Source: Neptunomonas sp. (GTDB lineage: Bacteria; Pseudomonadota; Gammaproteobacteria; Pseudomonadales; Balneatricaceae). From it: a DNA stretch of 50,521 nucleotides. Below, one piece after another: positions 42,587 to 50,521 of the stretch. The position numbers and the translations under genes are program-made. The stretch's first letter is position 1, and the number at the start of each line of letters is the position of its first letter. Below the pieces are notes generated by a model. The model saw only the letters and a program-made list of their open reading frames with translations, searched no databases and was not told where the DNA came from. The stretch is taken from contig NZ_JADGEV010000028.1 in assembly GCF_016744175.1 (NCBI RefSeq), positions 1-50,521 of the forward strand, written 5' to 3'.

Positions 42587-43417
42587 ATGCAAATATTAGG
42601 TACTGGTGCATTAAGCAAAATGCACACTGAGCTAGCAGAGCAAGTAAGGTATTCGCTGATACTTGGCGAGACACCGGTCGTTATGAACCAGCTTCTGGAG
42701 AAAAAGATTCGAATCCGTTCTCTAGGAGAAATTAATTGTTCACATTGTGGTAAAAAAACTAAAAAAAGCTTTAGTCAAGGTTTCTGTTACCCATGCTTTA
42801 AGCGCTTGCCGCAATGTGATTTGTGTATTATGAGCCCTGAAAAATGCCATTTCCAGGAAGGAACTTGCCGGGATGCAAGCTGGGGGGAGCGTAATTGTTT
42901 TGTGCCACACACCGTTTATCTTGCTAACTCTTCGGGTGTTAAAGTGGGCATAACGCGGGGTACCCAGGTGCCAACGCGCTGGATTGATCAAGGAGCAATT
43001 CAAGCGTTACCCATTTTTAACGTACAAACACGTTTTCAGTCAGGCTTAGTTGAACGTATCTATGGTGAGCATATTTCTGATAGGACCAATTGGAGAGCGA
43101 TGCTAAAAGGGGAGGTAGTATTACTCGACCTTGAAAAAAAACGTGACGAAATGCTAGAGCTGTGTCTTGATGGAGTTACTGCTTTACAGAATGAACATGG
43201 GATACAGTCGATCCAACCTTTACATGATAGCAAGACACTTGCTATTGAGTACCCTGTTATACAATACCCAACAAAGGTTGTGTCGCACAATCTTGATAAA
43301 ACACCAGAAATTGAAGGGGTATTATTAGGTATAAAAGGGCAGTATCTGATATTGGATACCGGTGTGATTAACTTGCGCAAATTTACGTCTTACCAGATAG
43401 AGCTCAGTATAGATTAG
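42587..43417 (+). CDS. DUF2797 domain protein
   Basis: 276 residues. The N-terminal part carries two clear CxxC pairs and further Cys (CSHCGKKTKKSFSQGFCYPC, QCDLCIMSPEKCHF), a probable zinc ribbon. The DUF2797 core follows (CFVPHTVYLANSSGVKVGIT, TRWIDQGA, LVERIYGEHISDRTNWRAML). The ITRG and RWIDQGA segments recall GIY-YIG nuclease-like folds. The biochemical role is unknown. Cotranscribed with the YeaC-like gene (12 nt) and pepN (24 nt). Confidence 0.9.
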   Translation: MQILGTGALSKMHTELAEQVRYSLILGETPVVMNQLLEKKIRIRSLGEINCSHCGKKTKKSFSQGFCYPCFKRLPQCDLCIMSPEKCHFQEGTCRDASWGERNCFVPHTVYLANSSGVKVGITRGTQVPTRWIDQGAIQALPIFNVQTRFQSGLVERIYGEHISDRTNWRAMLKGEVVLLDLEKKRDEMLELCLDGVTALQNEHGIQSIQPLHDSKTLAIEYPVIQYPTKVVSHNLDKTPEIEGVLLGIKGQYLILDTGVINLRKFTSYQIELSID

Positions 43418-43441
43418 CCAGCTCGAATTAGAGATTTTTTT

Positions 43442-46072
43442 ATGACCCAGCAACCCGAAGTTATATACCTTAAAGATTACAAGGTCCCTCCTTTTCTTAT
43501 CGACCACACAGAATTACGTTTTGAGCTAAAACCTGACAAAACGTTGGTTAAAGCTCGAATGACAATGCGCCGTAATCCTGAATCACAAAGTAATAGTCGT
43601 GAGCTGGAACTACAGGGTGATAAGTTATTATTGCTTTGCCGAGTATCAGTTGATGACCATGTATTGCTTGAGAATGAGTTTCAGCGTAATGAGCAGGGTT
43701 TAGTTATTTCAGATGTTCCTGATACATTTGTCCTTGAAACAGTTACTGAGATTAACCCTGATGAGAATACTGCTTTAGAAGGGCTGTACCGTTCTGATGG
43801 TATTTACTGTACTCAGTGCGAAGCAGAAGGTTTTAGGAGAATAACTTTTTATATTGACCGACCCGATGTTATGTCTGTGTTTTCGACAACTATTGAAGCA
43901 GATAAAGCCGCGTATCCTGTACTGCTTTCCAATGGTAATCCTGTAGCCGCAGGAGAAAGTGATGAAGGACGTCATTGGATTACATGGGAAGATCCTCATC
44001 CTAAACCCGCTTATCTGTTTGCATTAGTAGCCGGTGATCTGAAGTTAATTGAAGATCAGTATAAAACCTCAAGTGGGCGCAATGTTGCTTTACGTATTTA
44101 TGCAGCGGACAAAGACCTAGATAAACTTGATTATGCAATGAAATCTCTGATTAATGCGATGCGCTGGGATGAAAAGGTATACGGTCGAGAGTATGACTTA
44201 GATATCTATATGATAGTGGCGGTTGATTTTTTCAATATGGGAGCGATGGAAAACAAGGGCTTGAATGTCTTTAACACATCTTGTGTCCTTGCTAGCCCAG
44301 AAACGACCACAGATGCTGGTTTTCAGCGTGTCGAAGGCGTAGTAGCGCATGAGTACTTCCATAATTGGTCAGGTAACCGTGTGACATGCCGTGATTGGTT
44401 TCAGTTAAGCTTAAAGGAAGGATTTACTGTTTTTCGGGATGCAGAGTTTTCTGCTGATATGAACTCGCGAACAGTTAAACGAGTTGAAGATGTAGCCTTG
44501 TTACGTACCGCTCAGTTTGCAGAAGATGCCGGTCCTATGGCGCACCCAATATTGCCTGCTTCATTTATGGAAATCTCCAATTTCTACACAATGACAATTT
44601 ATGAGAAGGGAGCAGAAGTTGTTCGCATGATTCATACTTTGTTAGGTGAAGATGCTTTCCGTAAAGGGAGTGATCTATACTTTTCTCGACATGATGGGCA
44701 AGCCGTAACAACGGAAGATTTTGTTAAGGCGATGGAAGATGCCTCAGGACAAGACTTACAACACTTTAGAAATTGGTACACTCAAGCAGGTACACCCGTT
44801 CTAACTGTGACGGATGTGTATGATGAGGCAACACAAACTTATCAACTAACAATCACTCAATCTTGCCCAGCAACACCGGGACAGGAAACCAAAAATCCTT
44901 ACCATATACCTGTAGCGATCGGGTTGTTGGATGAAGAAGGAGCTGATTTAGTGTTGCCAAATGGTGCAACCACGCAAGTACTTGAGTTACATGATGTTGA
45001 GCAGACGTTTGAATTCATCGGCGTTACTGCTAAGCCTGTACCTTCTTTGTTGAGAGGTTTTTCTGCACCTGTTAAATTGAATTACCCATACTCGCACGAT
45101 AATTTAACGTTTTTAATGAGTCACGATAGTGACGGTTTTAGCCGTTGGGAAGCTGCACAAAAGCTAGGTGTTGATATTCTGCAATCGTTGGTTTCAGAGC
45201 TTTCGCAAGGCAAAGAACTTCAATTAGATACACAATTAGGGGATGCTTTTAGGGTTGTTTTAGGTAACAACGACTTAGATAAGGCAATGGTTGCAAAAGT
45301 ACTGACTTTGCCTTCAGAAGCATACCTCAGTGAGTTGGCTGAAGTCATTGATGTTAGTGCCATACATCAAGCGCGCCAGTTTGTGCGTCAGCAATTAGCT
45401 AAGCAGCTGGAAACTGAATTGCTTTCTACTTACAAACGTTGCACATCAACTGAAGCATATTCTCCTCGTGCTGATAGTATTGCTCGACGTTCGTTGCGTA
45501 ACGTTTGTCTGAGTTATTTAATGGCAACGGGTAAACAGGAATACCTTGAATTAGCATTGGCGCAGTTCCATGAAGCCGATAATATGACGGACAGCCAAGC
45601 TGCCTTGAGTCTTGTCGTGCACTCAAGCTTTCAGAAAGCCGGTGAAGTGATACTTGATCAATTTTATCAGCGTTGGTCGGATCAACCTTTAGTCGTTAAT
45701 CAATGGCTTTCGGTGCAAGCATCAAATCCCCAAGAAGGGACGCTATCTCAGGTTGAAACGCTAATGGAGCACGAAGCGTTTAATCTTCAAAATCCAAATA
45801 AGGTTCGCAGTCTTATTTCAAGCTTTTGTTCATTAAACCCGGTTAATTTTCATGAACTTGACGGAAGTGGCTATCGTTTTCTAGCAAATCAAATTATTAT
45901 TCTTAATGACCTCAATCCCCAGATAGCTTCACGCTTAGTGACGCCTCTTACACGTTGGAGGCGTTATAATAGCAATAGGCAGGAGCTAATGAGGACACAA
46001 TTACAACGAATTATGGATAGTGGGAATTTATCCAGGGATGTATTTGAGGTTGTGAGTAAAAGCTTGGCATGA
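43442..46072 (+). CDS. pepN: aminopeptidase N
   Basis: 876 residues, M1 family (E. coli PepN 870). The substrate motif GAMEN is at 267-271. The zinc site HEYFH is at 303-307 with Glu326 as third ligand (LKEGFTVFRDAEFS). The C-terminal helical domain is complete to the usual end. It removes N-terminal residues from peptides in the cytoplasm. GAGAT lies before the ATG. A stem-loop follows the gene at 46083-46113. Confidence 0.97.
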   Translation: MTQQPEVIYLKDYKVPPFLIDHTELRFELKPDKTLVKARMTMRRNPESQSNSRELELQGDKLLLLCRVSVDDHVLLENEFQRNEQGLVISDVPDTFVLETVTEINPDENTALEGLYRSDGIYCTQCEAEGFRRITFYIDRPDVMSVFSTTIEADKAAYPVLLSNGNPVAAGESDEGRHWITWEDPHPKPAYLFALVAGDLKLIEDQYKTSSGRNVALRIYAADKDLDKLDYAMKSLINAMRWDEKVYGREYDLDIYMIVAVDFFNMGAMENKGLNVFNTSCVLASPETTTDAGFQRVEGVVAHEYFHNWSGNRVTCRDWFQLSLKEGFTVFRDAEFSADMNSRTVKRVEDVALLRTAQFAEDAGPMAHPILPASFMEISNFYTMTIYEKGAEVVRMIHTLLGEDAFRKGSDLYFSRHDGQAVTTEDFVKAMEDASGQDLQHFRNWYTQAGTPVLTVTDVYDEATQTYQLTITQSCPATPGQETKNPYHIPVAIGLLDEEGADLVLPNGATTQVLELHDVEQTFEFIGVTAKPVPSLLRGFSAPVKLNYPYSHDNLTFLMSHDSDGFSRWEAAQKLGVDILQSLVSELSQGKELQLDTQLGDAFRVVLGNNDLDKAMVAKVLTLPSEAYLSELAEVIDVSAIHQARQFVRQQLAKQLETELLSTYKRCTSTEAYSPRADSIARRSLRNVCLSYLMATGKQEYLELALAQFHEADNMTDSQAALSLVVHSSFQKAGEVILDQFYQRWSDQPLVVNQWLSVQASNPQEGTLSQVETLMEHEAFNLQNPNKVRSLISSFCSLNPVNFHELDGSGYRFLANQIIILNDLNPQIASRLVTPLTRWRRYNSNRQELMRTQLQRIMDSGNLSRDVFEVVSKSLA

Positions 46073-46082
46073 TAGAACTAAT

Positions 46083-46113
46083 TGAGTGGTTTGGTAGTCA
46101 TACAAATCACTCA
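46083..46113. other. stem-loop after pepN
   Basis: TGAGTGGTTTG pairs with CAAATCACTCA (11 bp, one G-U) around a 9-nt loop. There is no T-run, so it may stabilise the pepN 3' end more than terminate. Confidence 0.45.
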
Positions 46114-46145
46114 TTCAAAAATAATACTGAACTATAGGTGTGCTG

Positions 46146-46532
46146 ATGGACCGAAAGCTCTCATCTGAAGATAAATTTAATTTACAACAAAACTTTCGAC
46201 GTTATCTTAAGTTTCAAGATCAATACGAAATAGCGAACGAAACAGCGAAAGATGCTCGTGCAAGTCGAGTGTGGGTAGCCGGAGTTATAGCGCTCTTGTT
46301 TGCAGTGGCTTCAGACTTTTTCCTTGGCGCTTCGACGGCATTATTTGGTCTATATTTTTACCGAATTATAATGGCTTCAATGAAAGTTGGGTCGGCAGAA
46401 GAAGGGCGAGAAGATACAGACCGATGGTTTGCAGGTAAAGGTTTGAAATTTGAAGGACGTATTTTATATTTCCGTGATGATCAGATGATGGAAACACCTC
46501 TAGATCCTTTCAATGACAGCCTCTATCAATAA
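46146..46532 (+). CDS. hypothetical membrane protein, 128 residues
   Basis: ATG 46146 follows TAGGTG; GTG 46140 is possible. The N-terminus is charged and helical (LQQNFRRYLKFQDQYEIANE). Two adjacent hydrophobic segments form a hairpin (WVAGVIALLFAVASDFFLG, ASTALFGLYFYRIIMASM). The C-terminal half is soluble (DRWFAGKGLKFEGRILYF). I recognise no family. The next gene starts 11 nt later, so they are probably cotranscribed. Confidence 0.65.
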   Translation: MDRKLSSEDKFNLQQNFRRYLKFQDQYEIANETAKDARASRVWVAGVIALLFAVASDFFLGASTALFGLYFYRIIMASMKVGSAEEGREDTDRWFAGKGLKFEGRILYFRDDQMMETPLDPFNDSLYQ

Positions 46533-46543
46533 GACGCTCCACG

Positions 46544-47347
46544 ATGCCGGTTAAGCGTGAGTACCAACATTTGACGAAACGTACTCGTCAGATGTTGGCT
46601 TCTACAGAAACAGCAAATGTTGATTTTAAGCGTGATGTCAGCGGTGTAAAAAGTAGCGATATTGTTGCGCTGGCCAATGCGCCTAATGGTGGCACTTTGC
46701 TCATTGGAGTCGATGAGTATACAACGCAGGGTGGGCTTCAAAGAGGCAAAGTTGTTGGGTGTGAGGTAGACGATAACGCTCGTCTTATGGTGATTAATAA
46801 AGCAACTGATTGTTACCCCAACGTAGATGTTCAAATATTTGTTGAGAATTTAAAAGCGAAAGCCATAATGAGGATTGAAGTTCCTTTGGGGCTTTTAAAG
46901 CCGTACTGCTCTCCTCGCGGAGAGTACTCAATTCGCGCGGATGGGCGTAATCGCGCGCTTTATCCTGAAGAATTGTTACTCATATTTATGGACAGCGAGG
47001 GCGATAAATTTTTGTCTCGTTTTCGTACAGCAGTAAGTCAGCTTGAATCTCAGGTTGGTAATATCAATCATTCTCTTAGTAGCGACATGCTGGCCGTGGC
47101 ACAGCATATCCATGATTTGGATGACCAGCTGCAGCGCACATTGGGGCGCTTTGCCAGAATTACTGACAGCACAAAGAAACGCTCCCGGAACCTTCTACAC
47201 ACCTTAAAAGATAGCCAGGATAGTCTCGGAAAGTTAGAGCGCTTCCTTATTGATGATGCAAATTTTGAGCAGCGCCAAGTAGCGATTCAACGACTCGAAG
47301 ATAAAGTTGATTTACTACTTAAACGCATGTCTTCCGATAAGAAGTAA
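46544..47347 (+). CDS. AlbA_2 (Schlafen-like DNA-binding) domain protein
   Basis: 267 residues. Residues about 15-145 show the AlbA_2 pattern: STETANVDFKRDVSG, SSDIVALANAPNGGTLLIGV, and SPRGEYSIRADGRNRALY. The C-terminal part is a long helical, probably coiled-coil region (about 150-265). No Fic, ATPase or transcriptional-activator domain is fused. AlbA_2 domains occur in regulators and in Schlafen-type nucleases; which applies here is open. It follows the membrane unknown (11 nt) and precedes the HAD gene (4 nt). Confidence 0.8.
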   Translation: MPVKREYQHLTKRTRQMLASTETANVDFKRDVSGVKSSDIVALANAPNGGTLLIGVDEYTTQGGLQRGKVVGCEVDDNARLMVINKATDCYPNVDVQIFVENLKAKAIMRIEVPLGLLKPYCSPRGEYSIRADGRNRALYPEELLLIFMDSEGDKFLSRFRTAVSQLESQVGNINHSLSSDMLAVAQHIHDLDDQLQRTLGRFARITDSTKKRSRNLLHTLKDSQDSLGKLERFLIDDANFEQRQVAIQRLEDKVDLLLKRMSSDKK

Positions 47348-47351
47348 TTCT

Positions 47352-47948
47352 ATGTCTGATTTCTTAAAACATTGCGAGCATTGGATCTTCGATCTTGATG
47401 GAACGCTCACGCAACCCGTTCACGATTTTGATCTCATTAGAAGAGAGCTAGACATCACGCCGGGTGAAGATATTTTACAACATTTGGCGAACCTTTCTGA
47501 GCCAATACGTAGTGAAAAAGTTGAGCGCCTAGATCAATTAGAGCATTTTTATGCACTACAAGCTAAGTCCGCGAATGGTGTTTATTCATTACTAGAGGAG
47601 TTATCTCATAAGCAGTGTAATATGGGGATAGTGACTCGTAATACTAAAGCTTTTACGCAGCTATCCTTGTCTGTTTTAAACTTGTCTGAGTATTTTCCTT
47701 CAGAGTGCATTATTGGGCGTGATGATGCGGTTCCTAAGCCGGACCCTCAGGGGATAGGTAAGCTGCTTTCTTTATGGGCCGCACCTGCAAGTAATGCCGT
47801 CATGATTGGAGACTTTAAATATGACCTCTTGGCAGGTAAGGCTGCGGGTTGTAAGACAGTGCATGTCAGTACCGATAGGGACATGCAATGGCCAGAATTA
47901 AGTGACTATCGTTATAACTCTCTTGCTGAGTTAGCAAAACTCATTTGA
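47352..47948 (+). CDS. HAD family hydrolase (phosphatase)
   Basis: 198 residues from ATG 47352; the ORF start at 47307 lies within the previous gene. HAD motifs: FDLDGTLTQ (motif I), GIVTRNTK (motif II with T), KPDPQG (motif III Lys), MIGDFKYDLLAGKAAGC (motif IV). The small cap and length fit phosphoglycolate phosphatase-like enzymes; substrate is unknown. Translated from the end of the AlbA_2 gene. Confidence 0.9.
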   Translation: MSDFLKHCEHWIFDLDGTLTQPVHDFDLIRRELDITPGEDILQHLANLSEPIRSEKVERLDQLEHFYALQAKSANGVYSLLEELSHKQCNMGIVTRNTKAFTQLSLSVLNLSEYFPSECIIGRDDAVPKPDPQGIGKLLSLWAAPASNAVMIGDFKYDLLAGKAAGCKTVHVSTDRDMQWPELSDYRYNSLAELAKLI

Positions 47949-48122
47949 ACTTATTTCAAAATAGAGAATCTGTATGTTTTTAGAGCAAAGGTTTATTTGA
48001 TACGTGTACTTCTAGCTTTTCATAAGCACCCTAATTACTCAATATTTGAAGCATTGATTTCTATCAAAAATATCTTTCAGCTTGAGCTATAGTGTTTATA
48101 TCCATGTATTGGAGGAAGGGAC

Positions 48123-48671
48123 ATGACAGTAATATCAGAGTTGCAACAGGATCATGTTAATTTAAGTAAATTGCTTGAGATTCTAGATAAAAAAATTATC
48201 AAGTTAAAGGATGGAAACCAACCTAATATAGGATTAATGGCTGATGTTATCGGGTATATAGCCAATTATGCAGAAGGCTATCATCACCCAAAAGAAGATG
48301 AGGTATTTGCCTTCTTCAAAGGGCGTGATACTAAGCTAGATGGCGTTATGCAAGAGTGTGAAGTAGCTCATACAAACCTCAAAGGATTCGCGCATGCATT
48401 GCTGGAAGTCATTGATGGAGTTTTACATGATGCAGTCATGCCAATGGATAACTTTATTGAAAAGCTTGAAGACTTTGTGCGTAATGAAAAAAAACATCTA
48501 GATTTCGAAGAAGCGAGCGTTTTTCCAGTACTCAATGAAGTAGCAACAGATGCTGACTGGAAGGCTGTTGAAGCAGGGCTCCCCATTGAAAACGACCCGC
48601 TTTTTGGTGAAAAACGATCAGAAGAATATAAAGCACTTTATGTAGAGCTAATGAGAGACATTAACTCGTAG
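48123..48671 (+). CDS. hemerythrin (HHE) domain protein
   Basis: 182 residues, a four-helix bundle with likely di-iron ligands His11, His54/55, Glu58 region, His83, His125 and Glu129. The start (ISELQQDHVNLSKLLEILDK) is typical of bacterial hemerythrin-like proteins. Such proteins bind oxygen or nitric oxide or buffer iron. GGAGGAAGGG precedes the ATG. Its 3' end overlaps the convergent diguanylate cyclase gene by 11 nt. Confidence 0.92.
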   Translation: MTVISELQQDHVNLSKLLEILDKKIIKLKDGNQPNIGLMADVIGYIANYAEGYHHPKEDEVFAFFKGRDTKLDGVMQECEVAHTNLKGFAHALLEVIDGVLHDAVMPMDNFIEKLEDFVRNEKKHLDFEEASVFPVLNEVATDADWKAVEAGLPIENDPLFGEKRSEEYKALYVELMRDINS

Positions 48672-49800
48672 TATGGTCTGTATCGTTATTTTGAGGGACG
48701 TTGTAAGAAAAACCTTTATAACATACACGGTTTCTTCCCATGCTTTTTGCCTCATATAGCGCTTTGTCCGATCTATTGAGCAATAGGTCGGCTTGTTTCT
48801 TTTGGTCTTTCTCACTGTCAGTGTCTGTAGGCAAGTAAGTTGAGCAACCAATTGATGTCGTAACTCTAAAGGGAGTGCCATTTAGGCTACGAAAGATTTG
48901 CACTGATATTTTTTGGCGTAAATTTTCTGCAACTTTTTCTGCTTGTTGTTTTGCACAACTAGGTAAAAGAATAGAAAACTCTTCGCCGCCATAGCGTGCA
49001 ACTAAATCAGTCTTACGTAGAAGTTGCTTTAGTAAGAGACCGATGGTTCTGAGAACGCGATCTCCTGTTTGATGTCCGTATTCATCATTTATTTTTTTAA
49101 AATGATCTAGATCTATAAAGAGACAGCTCAATGGTTCGCTATTACGATTGGAGCGAGTGACCTCTTTGACGATTTCTAAGTCAAATGCTCTTCGGTTGTG
49201 AGCACTTGTCAACATGTCGATAATACTGAGTCTGTGTAAATTCTCGTGGTTGATACAGTTTTCAATACAGACGGAGATAACAGATGATAAGTGGGAAAGG
49301 TAATCGTAGCGATAGTCGACAGTGTAACGATGAATGTCTTGAGCGCCTAAGTGCAAACTACCAATGAGGCAGTTCTGGCGAATTAAAGGGAGCATTGCAA
49401 CACTGAGGATATAAGGGTTATCAGGAAATATCTTTTTACGCATATTTAAATCTATTTCACCTGCATGTAGTGTCTTGCTAGGATAAAGCTGGCGTAAAAG
49501 GCGTTGGTCGGGCTCAAATTTCAGTCTACTTCTATCAGCAACAGGCATCTCTTCTAGCAAGTCTAATGCTATTTGCTCTGGATCAAATAAAATAATTGAA
49601 ACAGCAGATAAGCGAAAAACATCTTTGAAATGATTCAATAAGATATCTAAAAGATCGGATAATTTATGGCAGGCAAGTAGGCGCAGTTCAATGTCAAAAA
49701 AGCGATTGAGTATGGTTTCATCGTGCTCCACTCTTTTTGCGGCGAGCCTAAGAGCGCGTTGTAGTTCTGCGTTATCTAATGCGAGAGTTTTTTTATCCAT
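48661..49800 (-). CDS. diguanylate cyclase with GAF/DUF484-like sensor
   Basis: 379 residues. A short coiled coil (1-40) is followed by a GAF-like/DUF484-type domain (about 45-190) and a GGDEF domain (about 205-370). The active site is GGEEF, and the RxxD inhibitory site is present five residues upstream (RKTDLVARYGGEEF). So it should make c-di-GMP and be product-inhibited. Cytoplasmic; the input ligand is unknown. Convergent and overlapping with the hemerythrin gene, whose O2/NO binding may be functionally related, but overlap alone is no evidence of that. Confidence 0.93.
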   Translation of the reverse strand: MDKKTLALDNAELQRALRLAAKRVEHDETILNRFFDIELRLLACHKLSDLLDILLNHFKDVFRLSAVSIILFDPEQIALDLLEEMPVADRSRLKFEPDQRLLRQLYPSKTLHAGEIDLNMRKKIFPDNPYILSVAMLPLIRQNCLIGSLHLGAQDIHRYTVDYRYDYLSHLSSVISVCIENCINHENLHRLSIIDMLTSAHNRRAFDLEIVKEVTRSNRNSEPLSCLFIDLDHFKKINDEYGHQTGDRVLRTIGLLLKQLLRKTDLVARYGGEEFSILLPSCAKQQAEKVAENLRQKISVQIFRSLNGTPFRVTTSIGCSTYLPTDTDSEKDQKKQADLLLNRSDKALYEAKSMGRNRVCYKGFSYNVPQNNDTDHTTS

Positions 49801-49881
49801 ATTTTATATCTAATAATGCTTGAGATATTTCTTATCAATATTCAAGCATATTGCTTCAGTATTAAATAGGTTACGAATGGA

Positions 49882-50208
49882 TTAAATTTCCCAACGATAT
49901 GATTTTAAGTTGATTTTCCCGTTCAAAACGACGACCCCCTCATCCTGTAAACGCTGTTTTTGTGCATCGTATCGACTACTGCCGATAGGAAAGGAAATTT
50001 CGCCTTTAGCATTAATGACCCTAAACCATGGGATTAGAGTATCTTTAGGAAGCTTTGATAATACTCTACCAACAGCACGCGCCGTTCGGGGAAAGCCAGC
50101 AATTTCTGCTACTTGACCATAGGTGGCTACTTTTCCTTCAGGAATAAATCCGATAGCAGTCCAGATAGCTTCATCATAGCTAACGCTATTATTGGCAGTA
50201 AGCGGCAT
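49882..50208 (-). CDS. alkyltransferase-like (Atl) protein, MGMT family
   Basis: 108 residues from ATG 50208; the longer ORF adds an AT-rich upstream stretch. It is the DNA-binding domain of O6-alkylguanine transferase, but the PCHRV active site reads PWFRV (Trp61): the reactive cysteine is replaced by tryptophan. The arginine-finger helix (RTARAVGRVLSKLP) is present. Atl proteins bind O6-alkylguanine lesions and hand them to nucleotide excision repair. Single gene. Confidence 0.9.
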   Translation of the reverse strand: MPLTANNSVSYDEAIWTAIGFIPEGKVATYGQVAEIAGFPRTARAVGRVLSKLPKDTLIPWFRVINAKGEISFPIGSSRYDAQKQRLQDEGVVVLNGKINLKSYRWEI

Positions 50209-50310
50209 ATATTGCTCAATGTATTTAGTGTTTTTGAATAGATATATAGTAGGTTTCAATCTAAGTTGTTTTAAAAAAAGCTTCAATCAATTCTTTAAAA
50301 AGGCGAATAA

Positions 50311-50333
50311 AAAAGCCCGAAAAACGGGCTTTT
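50311..50333 (-). terminator. intrinsic terminator of the ETF-ubiquinone oxidoreductase gene
   Basis: AAAAGCCCG and CGGGCTTTT form a perfect 9-bp stem around five A. On the minus strand it is followed by a T-rich run. Confidence 0.85.
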
Positions 50334-50400
50334 GGGCAATCACTATTCATTATTCCATGTAAAGTTCTCCGGCTGCATCTCAGGCCTTACATGTGTGAGC

Positions 50401-50521
50401 TTACATATTAGGGTAGTTAGGGCCGCCGCCGCCTTCAGGCGTCACCCAGGTAATATTCTGAGATGGGTCTTTAATATCACAGGTTTTACAGTGCACGCAG
50501 TTCTGAGAGTTGATTTGGAAG
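50401..50521 (-). CDS. electron transfer flavoprotein-ubiquinone oxidoreductase, C-terminal end (partial)
   Basis: The minus strand encodes the last 39 residues, ending with [13 protein letters not shown] and a stop. The segment [12 protein letters not shown] holds three of the cysteines of the 4Fe-4S cluster and is diagnostic for ETF-QO. The enzyme passes electrons from acyl-CoA dehydrogenases via ETF to ubiquinone at the inner membrane. The rest of the gene lies beyond the window. Confidence 0.92.
   Translation of the reverse strand, partial: FQINSQNCVHCKTCDIKDPSQNITWVTPEGGGGPNYPNM

Noticed and set aside
46544-47347. AlbA_2 protein as part of a defence island
   Set aside because: Neighbours are pepN, a HAD phosphatase and housekeeping genes; no nuclease, ATPase or toxin domain is fused or adjacent.

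Overview
The window reads as a chromosomal segment of a marine gammaproteobacterium, most likely of the Oceanospirillaceae (Neptunomonas/Amphritea/Neptuniibacter type). The reasons are the moderately AT-rich composition, several small families typical of Pseudomonadales/Oceanospirillales (PA3496-like, DUF2058, DUF1315/YeaC, DUF2797, EpmC, Syd), a nadK to pepN gene string like the one I remember from pseudomonads, and a complete Sox thiosulfate-oxidation cluster. The taxon is inferred from gene content and was not searched. I found no transposase, integrase, CRISPR array or phage module.

Layout. 1-3832 is the C-terminal part of a giant type-I-secreted RTX adhesin (Ig-like repeats, a von Willebrand A domain, RTX nonapeptides). 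3958-6626 holds ttcA, a protein resembling abortive-infection C-terminal domains, and a crotonase-fold protein. 7033-13854 is a one-strand Sox cluster in the order soxC-D-X-Y-Z-A-(SoxK-like)-B, followed by a lipoprotein gene and epmC. 15415-16982 (minus strand) is a copper-delivery operon: PCu(A)C, SCO1/SenC and a membrane-anchored unknown. 17190-25666 holds an SH3b protein, a GGDEF-EAL protein, DUF2058, a LysE-type exporter, a PA3496-like protein and a large Pat-type acetyltransferase.

25730-27721 contains an ArsR-family regulator with the two cysteines of persulfide sensors of the BigR/SqrR/YgaV group. Beside it are a tandem-DUF2892 membrane protein, whose promoter carries a perfect inverted repeat, and a tandem universal stress protein with an Anr/Fnr-like box. 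27745-37094 is mostly housekeeping: xthA, gor, htpX, an RNA methyltransferase-like protein, a 3'-5' exonuclease, an HDOD protein, alaA, a Tag-like glycosylase and syd. 37453-38381 is an array of eight tRNA genes, (Asp-Val) four times, containing a 303-bp direct duplication. 38557-47948 is a long plus-strand run: a D-cysteine desulfhydrase-like enzyme, nadK, a metallophosphatase, a GlpG rhomboid, YeaC, DUF2797, pepN, a membrane unknown, an AlbA_2 protein and a HAD hydrolase. The window ends with a hemerythrin protein, a diguanylate cyclase, an alkyltransferase-like (Atl) protein and the C-terminus of ETF-ubiquinone oxidoreductase.

How it fits together. Sox proteins oxidise thiosulfate in the periplasm and pass electrons to c-type cytochromes, while the SCO/PCu(A)C pair would supply copper to a terminal oxidase. 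The BigR-like regulator with its DUF2892 target is a plausible sulfide/persulfide response, and a site with the same TTAG-N6-CTAA core lies upstream of soxC. The best candidates for something undescribed are that possible regulatory link, the tandem DUF2892 protein, the abortive-infection-like protein lacking its expected motif, and the third protein of the copper operon.
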